Source: Physcomitrium patens
Taxonomy: Eukaryota > Streptophyta > Bryopsida > Funariales > Funariaceae
Reading direction: 5' to 3'
DNA length: 64,000 nt
Assembly (NCBI RefSeq): GCF_000002425.4
Contig: NC_037273.1
Location: forward strand, 1,621,906 to 1,685,905
In this document: one piece after another, positions 11,430 through 23,015 of the stretch
How the letters are laid out: every line of letters begins with the position of its first letter
Position numbering within the stretch: position 1 is the first letter of the stretch
Made by a program: the position numbers and the translations under genes
Notes under the pieces: model-generated
Databases searched by the model: none
What the model saw: only the letters and a program-made list of their open reading frames with translations
What the model was told of the DNA's origin: nothing

Positions 11430-12660
11430 ATGGAAGGTGGGAGCGGTGTGAGTGTAAATTTTACTCTTCAATCATAATTACAAAATGGTATCAATTAAGA
11501 GTTGCTTGTAATTAGTGGTATAAAGTAAAGTATACAATTGGTAAAAAATCAAAGAAGAATAACCAAAATACAAGTAAAAGAAATAAAATCAAGTAATTAC
11601 AACATCCAAAATTAAATCATTGTTTGTTCATTATTTTTTCATCTTATAAAAAGTAAGAATGAAAAATAAAAAATATATTTTTAGATAGATAATTTTATTA
11701 TCTTTTAAATGACATAAGAAATATATAAATCCAAATTATTATAAATAAGTTATGAAGTTTTAAATATAAGAAGTAAATAATTAAAAAGTGAAGTTAAAAT
11801 ATTTTACATCAAGAGTAACTTGCTTATAGATCAAAGATTCGAGCCTCACCAAGGCTCACATGTGGTATATAAGAATGTCTAAGAAAGGCCACCAGGCCTT
11901 AGTCTTATCTTCCTAACTACGTCTAAGATGCTACAACCCACATGGAACTTATGCACCTTCCTTCTTATGAAGACTATACTAGTTACTAGTCCTTCTATTT
12001 TCTAATAGAAGAACCAACATTTTTATATTTTTGACATCACCATGGTATTCAAAAACATCCAATTAGTAAAAAAACCTTGCATGGCCTTCAAATCTTGCTC
12101 CATTTCTTCATAAAGGCTCTCAAAGTGATAAAACTCATTTTTACTAAAATCTTAAAAATCACTCAAAAAATTCCTAAAAAATATTGTATAAATTCTAAAT
12201 AAATTTTGAAAAAATTTATAATATTTCTAAAATACTAAAATCCATTTAAGGCTATATTTTCCTACCTTGGTGATTTTTGATGATAGAAAAAATCAATTTA
12301 AATCCATAATAAACTTTATTTTTTATATCAATAATTAAAATGACATGAGGTTTTTTCTCATGCTTCTTCTAACTACTAATATTTATAGTTTTTATAAGTA
12401 GTACATATAGATAAAAGACCAATATAAATATTGGTCTTAATAAATAATCCTTAATATTCAAAAATGAATAAAAATACTAAACCAACAAAGATAATTGGCT
12501 CCAAGACTTAGTAAGATTTCATTTCTACCATTAACATTCTAATTTTCTATTTTTCTAAGGATTTTTACACTATTCACTATATATTTTGATTTTAAGTATT
12601 CTAAATTTATATTTTTTATTCTAAAATAATAAATATTTAATTTAATGACTCATAAGAGGG
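11430..12660. repeat. Probable LTR insertion inside element F
   Basis: AT-rich noncoding block between the protease and gag parts of element F. Its right part (12350-12660) is clearly homologous to 46650-46960, both running through the sequence ataatccttaatattcaa and ctaaggatttttacactatt. The left limit is a guess from where coding-like sequence stops. Confidence 0.4.
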
Positions 12661-12904
12661 TTGGAATTGGAATTTTTAATTAGTCTTATTAGTTGTTTTG
12701 TCATCAATTTAATTTGATGAGAGATTTGAATTTAGAAATCTAACTAAGATGCCTTCATATCTTTTTCTAAATCCTCCTTCTACTTATTATCTTCAATAGG
12801 ATAAGTTAAAGTTAATGAATGAGGTAGAAGCCTAGTATTTAATGGTAAAAGATAGGCTTCTATGGTTGTAGGAATAAGTAGCAGTTGGTCATGCAATTGA
12901 CAGC

Positions 12905-13868
12905 TTAAGTCATAATGATTCCTAATATAGATAGAAATGAAGCTAAAAATATTGTGGTCTTCTTTACACCATAGCCTTTCATATTTTTTTTTATTTTTTC
13001 TACTTCTTTTGCTTCATGTTTGGCCGTTGTGAGATCTTTAGGACATGCATGAAGGATTTCTTTAATAGTTTTTTCTTTGGCAAATTCTTGAATGAAGAAA
13101 TGCTTCAAGGTATCATCAATGAGCAAAGTCTCTACAAACCTTGTTGCCACTAATTCAAAACATTGAATGTATGATGTAATTTTTTCATTCTTCTTTCTTT
13201 AAGAGAAAATAAAGCAGTTAAGGCCATGCTTTATCTTACTTTAAGCCAAAATTGCTTTATCCTATAAAAAAAGCATATTGAATCATATCCCAATTTAAGA
13301 AGATATTATGAGAATGGTTGTGATACCACTCCTATGTCCCTTCTTTTAATGTGGTTGGAAACCATACTAGATAAAAACAGCCATTTGTTATCAAATATGT
13401 AATGAGTGTTTCATAGAAACACTCTATGTAGGCCGAAGGATCTTCATCCCTTGTATCTTTCAAGATAGGAAGATTAAGAGGCATAAGTGCAATATTAAGT
13501 CCCTTAAGAACTCAAATAGATAAATTCTTTGATTGAATGAACGAATTAATTAGTATGGATGGTGATTCTTTCTATTTTGCTCTATTTGAATCTATTGGTT
13601 CTTACAATTGAGGTGATTGAATACCTTCTTGATCCAAATTACTTATATTATCTATCAAAGGATTTGAAAATATTTTTTTTGAGTTTTTTTCAAGGTCTTC
13701 TAAAGAGAGGTCTTTAAATTCTTCAAAGAGGTTTTTAGGTGTATTTAAATTAGGTTCAAGTGTCGAATTCCTAATATTCGGCAAGGAAGACCTAATAATA
13801 CTTAGAGACTCTGGATTTTCTATAGAGTGTATTAATATGAGTTTATGGGACATAGTAGAGAGGTGCAT
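12905..13868 (-). pseudogene. Gag remnant of element F
   Basis: Two open stretches (81 and 88 codons) with a charged, helical composition, for example KEILHACPKDLTTAKHEAKE. Their position upstream of pol on the same strand makes gag the natural reading. I see no clear zinc knuckle here, so the assignment rests mainly on position. Confidence 0.4.
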
Positions 13869-13900
13869 TAAATTGCTACAATTACAACGTCATTTCTAAA

Positions 13901-14392
13901 AATTAAAAATTAAAATAATTAAATAAGCCAAACATGGTATCTTATGAAATTTAGATTTTATTATCTTATGTTTATCAACCTACAATCTACTTAATCAATC
14001 TTTCCAATATAGAAGGATAACATTACAAAAATAATTTAAAAGAAGAATGCTTACTTGAGTATCACTCCAAGTAAGACTTTCATATTCTTAGATTATTATA
14101 GGAAACGACCTTGTGTAGAAGTAACTCTAAACAACATTCAATGCAAAGGCATTTTGTTACTAATAAGGAGCCTAATTTTTTTTTTTTTTTTTTTTTTTTT
14201 CTATTCTTTACACCAATGCAGTTAGAAAATTATCTATTACTTAGTTAACAATAAATATACTAGAAAAAAAGGGTTCTTTATATGCATCTATCTAATTTGA
14301 AGTAGAATTCACCTAGTTGCATTGCCAGCCAATCAAACATATCTTAAAAAATATCCAATATAACCTTCTTTCTATCTGATTTGAACTAATCC

Positions 14393-14430
<38 letters not shown>

Positions 14431-14689
14431 TTTGAATTGAATTAGAAAAGGATTCTAAGGCTCTATTGATCCTAAAGAAAATAAAATCTATAAGAAGATT
14501 TAAAAGATTATCTTTTTTTACATCTTCTTCCTAAATTCTACCCTCCAACTTGTAGCTTCGACTATTGTGATGTAAGACAACTAATAGGTGAAAGAGTGTA
14601 GAAATTATTATAATATAAGAGATCTTAGTTCAAAGTATTAAAGAAAATCATCTTAGAAATATAGTTAATAGTCAAAAGGGTAGTAAAAC
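13901..14689. repeat. AT-rich stretch with long poly-T and poly-A tracts
   Basis: Holds a T tract at about 14171-14200 and an A tract of about 32 at 14397-14428. No gene is seen; it is probably decayed LTR or leader sequence of element F. Confidence 0.6.
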
Positions 14690-15990
14690 TAAAAAGTATA
14701 AATATTACGTTTTACAAAATGGCCTTCTATTTACTTTTTTGGACCATAAATAAGGCAAAATAAAATAGATTAAAAAAATAAAGAATATGAATATTTATAA
14801 GAAGAAGTTAAGAGTTGATTTTAATAAAAATTAACTCAAAAAGAAAAAATTTGATACCCAAGGAGGGCCGGTTATCAACCTTGATCAAAATCAAATCCCA
14901 AGGTACAAAACTGAGCACCTTCGGCAACTTGGAGATTCTTTTGCAAATCAAAGAATGGGATTTGATAGCAAACTAGATGAGATTTTTATAAGCATTGGTT
15001 TTTTATGATTTAGACTTGTAATGACTTTGTAAGAGCTTCACAAAGTCAAGTTTCTTTGGAATAATTTGGATTTTAGTGAAATAAAATAAGATTGACGTTT
15101 TGAGCAATTTTGAGAGTTTTGTAATAGATCTATAAGTGAAATTATGTAGATTAATGGTTACAGTTATGCTTAATATGTATTTTGAATTTTAGCTTGATCT
15201 AATGGTTGAATTGAGGATTATTGAGGTTTAAATAGGTTAAGGTCTCAAAAAGTAGAATTTTAGGTCTAATGAGGATTTTTAAGATTTCTTGCAATTTACT
15301 AGTTGGATTGGAGTGAAATTTATGTATGAGAATAGTAAATTTTTTTTATTATGTATATGAGAATTTTGAGATCAATTGAATAGTGAAAAAGAGAGATATT
15401 GGCTTTGGAAGATTAGCATCAAGGTCAGACAAGGAGGCCAGCCAATACCTGAGCATGTTTTTGAGGTTATCATTTATTTGATAGTTTTGATCATTTTTTT
15501 CTTTATCCTTGTTATTAATTTAATTTTTAAGAAGTATAAAAATTTTGAATTAAAATCGACGGTTCATTCATTAGTTATTGAGGTTTAAATGTATTATAAG
15601 AATTATTTGGGATTGATTAGGATTTGGTTTAGGATTTAGTATTTAGTTTAGGATTTAGGATTTGATTTAGGATTTAGAATTTGATTAGGGTTTGATTAAG
15701 GATTTAGGATTTGATTAGGATTTGATTAAGATTAGGGTTTGGTGAGGGTTTGGTTTAGGATTTAAGATTTAGGATTTGGTTAGAATTTTATTTAAGATTT
15801 AGAGTTTGGTTAGAGTTTGGTTTAGGATTTAGAATTTGATTAGAATTTGGTTAAGGATTTAGGATTTGGTTAAGGTTTGATTTAGGATTAAGGTTTGGTT
15901 AGGAGTTGATTTAGGGTTTAGGATTTGATTAGGATTTGATTTAGGATTTAAGATTTTAATAGGATTTTTGAGGTAATGTATTACAATCAT
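14690..15990 (+). repeat. Long LTR relic with AGGATTT repeats
   Basis: Homologous along its length to 40590-42104. Shared landmarks are TGATAC after a purine-rich run (about 14852 and 40749), the block agagatattgg followed by gaagattagcatc, and a tail of irregular ggatttaggatttgatta repeats (15600-15970). The ORF at 15376-15588 lies within this repeat and is not a gene. The 3' end seems cut off where element D begins. Confidence 0.55.
15600..15970. repeat. Irregular GGATTTAGGATTTGATTAG tandem repeat
   Basis: Low-complexity array built from GGATTT, TTTAGG and GATTAGG words with no fixed period. Shorter versions sit at the matching place in the LTR relics at about 41500-41800 and, on the opposite strand, 33080-33170. 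It therefore belongs to the LTR family and not to a telomere. Confidence 0.8.
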
Positions 15991-15999
15991 TTAAAAAAA

Positions 16000-18003
16000 A
16001 TTCTTAAAGAACTATGTTGATTGTCTAAGCTACTATTATAGATTAATATCCAATCACCTTCTTCAATTGTTTTAGATTTCAATCAATGTTGCTCATCAAA
16101 TCATGCCTTGTTTTATAATTATGTATTTTTTTTAATCATTTTGATGCTATTTGCACATCTTTTGGTCTTTGCTCCAATTATTAAATTTTAATAGCTAAAA
16201 GTTCTTCTCTTGTCAATTCATCTTTGAATGGCAATATACTCCAAGTAGGTACCTTTTCTTCAATTGGCATAATAGGTTTTTGACTTGTCATGAGCTCAAT
16301 AGGTATATATTCTATTACTAAACTATGAATTATTCTATTAGTCCACAATACAAATGGCATAAGTTGTGGCCATTTTCTAACCTTTCCATTACAAGCTTTA
16401 ACTAATGCTTTTATAATTGGTGGATGACTACGTTCACTTTTTGGATTTTTTTAATATTATAAGTACTAGTCAATGATAACTTAATTCTACATCTTTCAAA
16501 GAATTCATAAGCTTTTTGAACATTTAATTCTCTACTTTTTTTAATGATTTTTCTTATACATTAATAGTAAAAAATAACATCTTTAAGCTAAAATCTACAA
16601 ATCTCATTTGTAGACTTTATTCTTAATGCTCTATCTTCTACTTGATTTGATAAATCTTCATGAGCTGAGACCAAATATCTTATTTTTCATAATTCTATTG
16701 GCATAATAATCAAATCAATAACCCATTTAAAATGAATAATCAAAGGATATATAAGATATAGACCATTTCAATGTTATAAATTAAAATAAATTTGACAAAT
16801 ATCACACAATTCTATAAATAAAAGCACATCTCAATACATATTTTTCTACCAATATCATTCTTTAAGTTTAGCAAAAGTAGTCCAAATTCTTCTATGACTT
16901 TCCTATAAACTATGATAAAATCTGTTTAATAATTTTTGTTGCTCTTTTTTATTGCCTATCACTTATTATAACATTCCAATCCCTTTTTTTGATTTTTTTT
17001 ATAAAAATCTTTTTTGAAGCAAAAATCTATATGTTTTTTTCTTATTTATTTAAACTTTTTTATAGACTAATTTTCTTCTCTAGTCAAGGTATTCAAATAA
17101 TAACCAATATCCAATAACTCTCATTTATATAGTACTTCAAAAAATAATTTATCTTTTCTATTAAAATTTAATATTGAATAGAATTTTGATCCAATATCAT
17201 CAATATCTTCAACCATCTTGTCTTCTCTTTTATATCTTATTCAAGACAACATGTCCACCATCAAATTATCATTTTTAATAACACGCCTACATTTTAGATT
17301 AAATGATTTGATGTAAGCAATCCATCTTAATATTGCAATATGTAGTATTGAACAATTAGTAATCATTCCAAGCAATAGCAAGAAATCTATTTTAATTCCT
17401 ATCACTATTCCAATCAAATAAATTTTTTCAGCTTTCATAACTTATACAACTTCCTATAGTTCTCTTTTGACTATGAAATATACACATTGATAACTACTTA
17501 AAATTTTAGCTCCAAATCAAATTATAAACCTATTTCCACTTGAATCATCTTAACTCATAGCCCATCTAATAGCAATAGGATTAGTATCTATCATAAGTAT
17601 TACTTGCCTATTACATTAATAATCAATTCTTCTTAAAATTGGAAGTATCAACAATAATATCTTTAGCTTTTACATTCCTTCAGTATGCTTTCTTTTCCAT
17701 TTAAATCGTCAATCCTTGCATAATAACTTATACAATGGATCTGTTATATCAGTACAAGAAAGAATCTATATAAAATAAAATGTGCAAGCTCCTAAAAACC
17801 TATGTACTTCTATTACCAAATCACATATATACTTTATTCTTTCAATTGCATCAACTTTACCTAGATCCAATTTTCTTCTATAAAATCTACAGAAATATCC
17901 AACAATAACAACTCTTATATTTTAAATGTAGATTTTTCTCTCAAAAATGTAAGGTGAAATACTTCAAGTTGCATTAAAATCTTTTCACAATCTTGTAAAT
18001 GAT
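16000..18003 (-). mobile_element. Element D, 3' part of pol (integrase, RNase H, RT end)
   Basis: Old minus-strand Ty3/gypsy pol. The complement of 16260-16450 carries integrase core text (HPPIIKALVKACNGKVRKW, then a PIE-type ending). 17241-17438 carries the RNase H tail RWIAYIKSFN to VDMLS. About 17900-18003 carries the RT region DHLQDCEKIL. The RT continues at 26164 on the far side of element C, whose target duplication ATGAT falls in the VDH codons. It is broken in many places and is the oldest element of the nest. Confidence 0.75.
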
Positions 18004-18699
18004 TGTTGTTCTCATTGTATTCAAGCTTCAATATACCAAAGCAATTGAACTAATAGAGGTGGATTCAAACATGAAGAAAGAATGGTTATATGAAATGGAT
18101 CTGTTAGTGTCACAATTGACTGTACTCTAGCTATCTGAAATCAATTATCAAACTACAAAATACCAAGGCTTATTACTTCTGTCTTAATTCAACGCATAAT
18201 CTATTCTACGACTATCAATTCAATATTACTTCTATATTCTTATCCGTTCATCTTCCACTTACTCTCTTTGTGGTTTATATATATTCAATTACTGATCTCC
18301 AACTTACCTATTATATTTAATTTCTCAATTCATCACACAGAATTCAATATCTCGGCTTACGACTCTCATAGTTTGACACTCCAAACTAACTTCTCAGTAT
18401 TCAGAAATTATCCATTACTCGTCAACAACAAAGAAACAAAAAGAAGTAGTACCAAGCTTATCCTAGCTTATGACTATCACAGTCTAGTCCCGATCTCTCT
18501 TTTTTCAACTTCTTTATCCTATCCAAAAGATAGTCCATGGGCCAGCAGATTCCAAAGGTTATGACCCTTTGAACTCTTAACCATTTATTCCACTAACAAC
18601 CTACTATTACAACCTAAACTACTTAACCATCAGTCTAATTCTTAAGCTAATCAATAACCAATCAGTAACTTATCACAAAGTTTATTTGCCTATTCTACA
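18004..18699 (-). repeat. 3' LTR of element C
   Basis: 696 bp with TG...CA ends in both orientations. The left flank is ATGAT. The ORF at 18268-18564 (plus strand) lies wholly in this LTR, recurs partly in the other LTR, and is not a gene. Confidence 0.9.
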
Positions 18700-19400
18700 T
18701 AGCTCCACTTCTATTTGTGCAGTGTCCTCACAAACATTATTTAGCCTCAATTTATAAAGACGTAGTAGTGTTGGCTTCTTCAATCAATGGCATTGGCTTA
18801 CCATCCTTTGAATTGGTGACCTTCTTCTCTTTACAACTTCATCATTTTTCTTGGTGTTTGAGGATTCTCCATCCAAATGTGCCGTCAGATCTTCATTCAA
18901 CAAATCCTATTCCCGTACTTGAGACTCAAGACAACAATTTGTTTGTTGTGCTCTTCCAACATCTTCTACTATTCTTCTGTCAGTTTCAAAGATATCTCCG
19001 AAGGTGTTGTCAATGAAATTGATGTATTGGTCCCCACTAAATTATTGGCCTCCTTTGCTAATGCGACTAATTTAGTCTACAACATCACAACCTCTACTTG
19101 CACCCGTTCTTGCCGTTCCTTCCAATCGGTCTCCATCCTTGCTTTCTCAGACACCTTGTTTGTCATCTTCTCCTTAACCACAAAAGAAAACACGATGCTT
19201 GTCAAGAGCCCCCCTCCTACTACTTACTATGATTCAATCAATTGGGTCGACTTTTCCTTATTTTCCATGATTTGTCATGATGAAATATTCTATCATCATT
19301 ATTATTTATTTCCCCCTCCCTTTTGAAACAGAAAACCCATCTCGGGTTTATGTATAGTAAAGTTTAAGCCAATTGCTATTGATCCATGTTGTAAATTTAG
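18700..19400 (-). pseudogene. Region between integrase and 3' LTR of element C
   Basis: The minus strand holds coding-like, strongly charged sequence, for example KARMETDWKERQERVQVEVV and, further on, LEEHNKQIVVLSLKYG, suggesting a coiled-coil product. Its place between pol and the 3' LTR is where Athila elements carry an env-like ORF. Similarity to env is not visible, so this is a positional suggestion. It is broken. The plus-strand ORFs here are taken as shadows. Confidence 0.3.
19309..19324 (-). other. Internal polypurine tract of element C
   Basis: On the minus strand this reads as a run of A and G ending in a string of G and A (complement of tccccctcccttttg). It lies about 610 bp before the 3' LTR, so it is not the terminal polypurine tract. 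Internal polypurine tracts are known in some plant Ty3/gypsy elements with an extra 3' ORF. Confidence 0.4.
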
Positions 19401-20330
19401 TACCCATAAAATCTTCCAATTACAATGAACCATTTGGAAATCCGTTAATAACTTGATATGGCCCATGCCTTCGAACTTGGAATTTTCCTAGAAAATTTTT
19501 AAATTGACTATCATAAAGAAATATCAAATTATTTGGCATAAAAGCCTTTGGACTAAGCTTACTATCATAATAAGTCTTCTTTCATTTTTGTGTAGTTTCC
19601 ATAATCATTAATGCATTGGCTCTGAATTCATCTAATTTTTTCAATTCTTCTAAACGGTGCCGTAATGAATTCTGATCTTCCAATCTAGTATCTATAGCAA
19701 TTCGTAAACTTTGGACTTCCAATTCAATAGGTAATATTACTTTCTGGCCATAAACTAATTGGAAAGGAGTAGCATTGGTAGTAACTTTATACATAGTACG
19801 GTATGTCCATAAAGCTGCGATGAACTTAGTGTCCCAATTTGTTTCCGCTCCTAAAAATATTTTTGTTAAGATTTTAGATAAAATTCTATTAGTCTTTTTC
19901 GTTTGTCTATTGGCTCTAAGATGATACGGTATAGTCTTTCAATGTTTTATCTCATATTTAGCCATGAGTGCTTCGATTGTACTATTTATAAAATGAATTC
20001 TTCGATCACTAACCAATTCTCGTGGACAATCAAACCGTGTAATAATATTTTCATACAAAAAGGTTGCTATTATACTTGCACTATCAATTTTCATAGCTAC
20101 GGCTTCAATCCATTTTGTTATGTAATCCATTGCTACTAATATATACTATTTTTGTCTATTTTTTGAGGCTAGTAAAATTGGTCCCATAAAATCAATTCCC
20201 TATTTTTCAAAAGGCGCTTGAGCCAAAATTGGTACCAATGGCATTGCTGAAGTTCTAGTAGGTCAATCCGTTCTCTGACATGGATCACAATGACGGACAA
20301 ATTGGTGGGCATCTGCAAACATTGTTGGCT
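19400..20330 (-). pseudogene. Integrase of element C
   Basis: The open stretch 19582-19794 has TPFQLVYGQKVILPIE, the typical end of the integrase core. 19939-20130 has DYITKWIEAVAMK at the first catalytic Asp and DCPRELVSDRRIHFINS at the second. The zinc-binding part runs into 20329-20697. Broken. Confidence 0.8.
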
Positions 20331-21066
20331 ACCAATAACCAGCTTGTAAAGCTTTACAAGCCATGCTATCCCCTATAAAATGTCCACCACAACTGTCCAA
20401 GTCGCAACCTTCCAATATAGTACACACTTCAGTTTGATAAATACAGCGTTGCAAAACTCCATCCTTGCCTTGTTTATATAAAGCTTCATCAATCATTATA
20501 TAAGGTGCATATTTTAATATTAAGCAACATTTAAGCTTTTCATTAAAATTAGGTGGAAAGGTTTGAAATGTCAAGTATTGAATTATTTTACTATACTCTG
20601 GAGTAATTACATCTATCACAAACAGTTCCACATCGGGTAGTGCATTGTTAATGGGTTCATTACTTAATATATTGGATAATCGAGATAAATGGTCCACATT
20701 GGAATGTGATTTTCTTGGTCTTACCTGAATAGTAAAGTCAAATTCTTACAATAGTAAAATCTATCGTGTAATATGACCACTCAATTGAGGCTTATTAATC
20801 ATATATTTTAAAGCATCATGGTTGACATAGAAAACAAATTTATAATCAAGAAGATAATGTCAAAACTTTTGTATGGAATAAATCATCCCCAATACTTCTC
20901 TTTTGATTGTTGTATAATTTCTTTCAGTTCCTATCAATTGACGACTTGCATAATAAATAGGGTGATCAAAATTCCAATCATCTTTTTGGCTTAGCACAGA
21001 ACCAATCGCAATATTAGATGCATCCACATAAACTTGGAATGGTTTTGTCCAACAACGTGCTACCAA
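20330..21066 (-). pseudogene. RNase H and integrase N-terminus of element C
   Basis: 20860-21066 shows RNase H blocks KPFQVYVDASNIAIGSVLSQ, PIYYASRQL and ERNYTTIKREVLGMIYSI. 20329-20697 starts at DHLSRL, the end of RNase H, and continues through a linker to the HxxxDSMACKALQAGYW integrase zinc region. Broken. Confidence 0.85.
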
Positions 21067-21087
21067 TATTCAAGCTGAAACCAATTT

Positions 21088-21894
21088 CTATTTCAATATT
21101 TCGAATGCAATTGTACATTCCTTTATCCAAAATGGACTAGTCCCATTGGTTGGTGGTTTCTTCAAGAGATTTATTAAGGGAAGGCATATAATTGCGAATA
21201 GATAGATAAATTGTCGATAATAACTGACATGGCCAACAAATGCTTGAACACCCATAATAGTGTTTGGTTGCTTTAATTCTACTATAATCTTTATTTTATC
21301 TAGATTAGTAGCAATTCCTGCCATCAAAACTATATGATCCAACAGTTTACTAAAAGGCACACCAAATTGGTACTTTTTTGAATTTATAGAAATTTCATAT
21401 TTGGCACATTGATTCAAACATTGACCTAGATATTCTAAATGCCTGGCTCTCGTACTAAATGTATAGAAATCATCTAGAAATATTTCCATTAAAATTCGTA
21501 GATAATCTTGGAATGTGTGCATCATTATCCTCTGAAATGTAACTGGTGTATTACAAAATCCAAACGGCATAACCTTATAAGCAAAGGTCCCTCAATTCGT
21601 AGTAAAAGTAATTTTTAACTGATCTTCTTTTACAATTTTAACTTGATTATAATCAAAGAATCCATCAAGAAATGAATAACATTCATGTCCAACGACAACA
21701 TCCAATATACTATCCGTGAATGATAAAGGAAAATAATCCTTCTTGGTAGTTGCATTTAATATGCAAAAATCTTGATACATGTAAATTTTTCCATTCTTTT
21801 TTGATACCATAACAATTGGTGAAATCCATTCACTGAAAGGAATTGGATAGATAAATCCAACCTCTAAGAGTTTATCCAACTCTTTTTTTACCAT
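21088..21894 (-). pseudogene. Reverse transcriptase of element C
   Basis: Two open stretches. 21592-21894 has LDKLLEVGFIYPI, VSKKNGKIYMYQDF and LNATTKKDYFPL. 21088-21570 has MPFGFCNTPVTFQRIM, the palm region FLDDF, and the FVGHVSYYRQFI block of the RT/RNase H connection. Order and motifs are those of Athila/Tat RT. Broken. Confidence 0.88.
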
Positions 21895-22368
21895 AAGTAA
21901 GTATTATGGATTAAGTTGATGTTGTCTTTGGCATACTAGTGTAGCGTTCTCCTCTAATATAATTCGATGCTCACAAACTTCACTTAGAATTCCTTTCAAA
22001 TCCGCATATGACTATGCGAAAGCAGTTTTATGCATTAAAAAGTAATCTACCCAAATTTCTTTCTATTTGTCTTTTATACCGTCATAAATCTGAATGATTT
22101 GGAGAGCCTCCCCTGTACCTAAATTAATTGATTGACATCATGGAATTTTAAGAGTCTCTAGGATAATATTTTGCTCTATTCCAGAATCTTTCATAAAATC
22201 CAAAAAATTAGAACTTTCCAACTTCAGTTTCATAATACTAATGTGATTAATATCCTATCTATTCATCCAATAACCAATCATATGATCAAAATCATCAATA
22301 ACATCTAGAAAAACTAAGTACTTTCTCGGTCTCCTATACTGGTATTTCATTCTAATGTGCTTGATAAC

Positions 22369-22860
22369 TTACCTTGTATTAGCATAAATTGGGTCAAGTG
22401 CACCAATTTCTTCTTCTGTAGACTCATCTTCACAATCCGACATGAATTTTGAACTTGCCAATTGAGTTTTTCCATGATATTGGACAAGATACATTTGAAG
22501 CACAATTTTATCATTACCTTTTTCAATTATCAATGTACCACGACCCCAATCATTTCGAACTTTAACTTGATACAACCATGATTGTCCCAATAAAATTGGA
22601 TATGACAATATAGAGCTTCGCAATCGAAAAACAATATAATCAATTTTTTAGGTAATCTCCACAATTACTATATCAATACTTCGTAAAATACCCATAAGTT
22701 TAATTCAATTAGAGTGAGCCATTCTCAAAACCATTGTAGTAGGCAATAAGTGATCCAAATTTAATTGCTCTATTGTAGCAACATTCATAAGATTTACACT
22801 AGATCCTCTATCTACTTGCACTCCCGATAGTAACACTCCATTAATTGAAACATCAATCGT
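22369..22860 (-). pseudogene. Protease region of element C
   Basis: The complement of about 22740-22840 reads through a DRGSSVNLM motif, the retropepsin active-site pattern of Athila/Tat elements (usually DxGSSxNLM). 22369-22623 gives the block PILLGQSWLYQ (usually LGRPWL). Broken. Confidence 0.7.
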
Positions 22861-23015
22861 TGATGCACTGAAATTGGGATTCAAACTTACTTCTCAGATT
22901 TCTTTATTTTGAGATCTGCGACGAATTAATGAAGAATTCAAGATAGTTCGGCATTAAGGTGCTACAACCAATAATTTCTTCATAGAGATCGTGGGCTGTA
23001 TGGTGTCCAAATCTT

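Larger units (their letters stand above)
6540..13900 (-). mobile_element. Athila/Tat-like Ty3/gypsy relic (element F)
   Basis: Minus-strand, AT-rich, heavily broken element. From right to left it shows a gag region (12905-13868), protease/linker (about 9475-10300), reverse transcriptase (about 8330-9450), RNase H (7813-8298) and integrase (about 6840-7810). The RNase H end FSRLEGK and the lack of any chromodomain point to the Athila/Tat side of Ty3/gypsy. The 10300-12900 stretch is poorly readable and seems to contain an LTR insertion at about 11430-12660. LTRs of this element were not located with confidence. It is old, with many breaks. Confidence 0.7.

Noticed and set aside
11810-11960. 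Possible SINE or tRNA-like sequence (gattcgagcctc resembles a B box)
   Set aside because: No A box at the right distance, no foldable cloverleaf and no flanking duplication.
15600-15970. Interstitial telomere-like array (TTTAGGG-type words)
   Set aside because: The period is irregular and GGATTT dominates. The same motif sits at the matching place in other copies of the LTR family (about 33.1 and 41.6 kb).
18717-19326. Plus-strand ORFs of 99 and 149 codons
   Set aside because: They oppose element C, overlap each other and look like antisense shadows of its 3' coding-like region.
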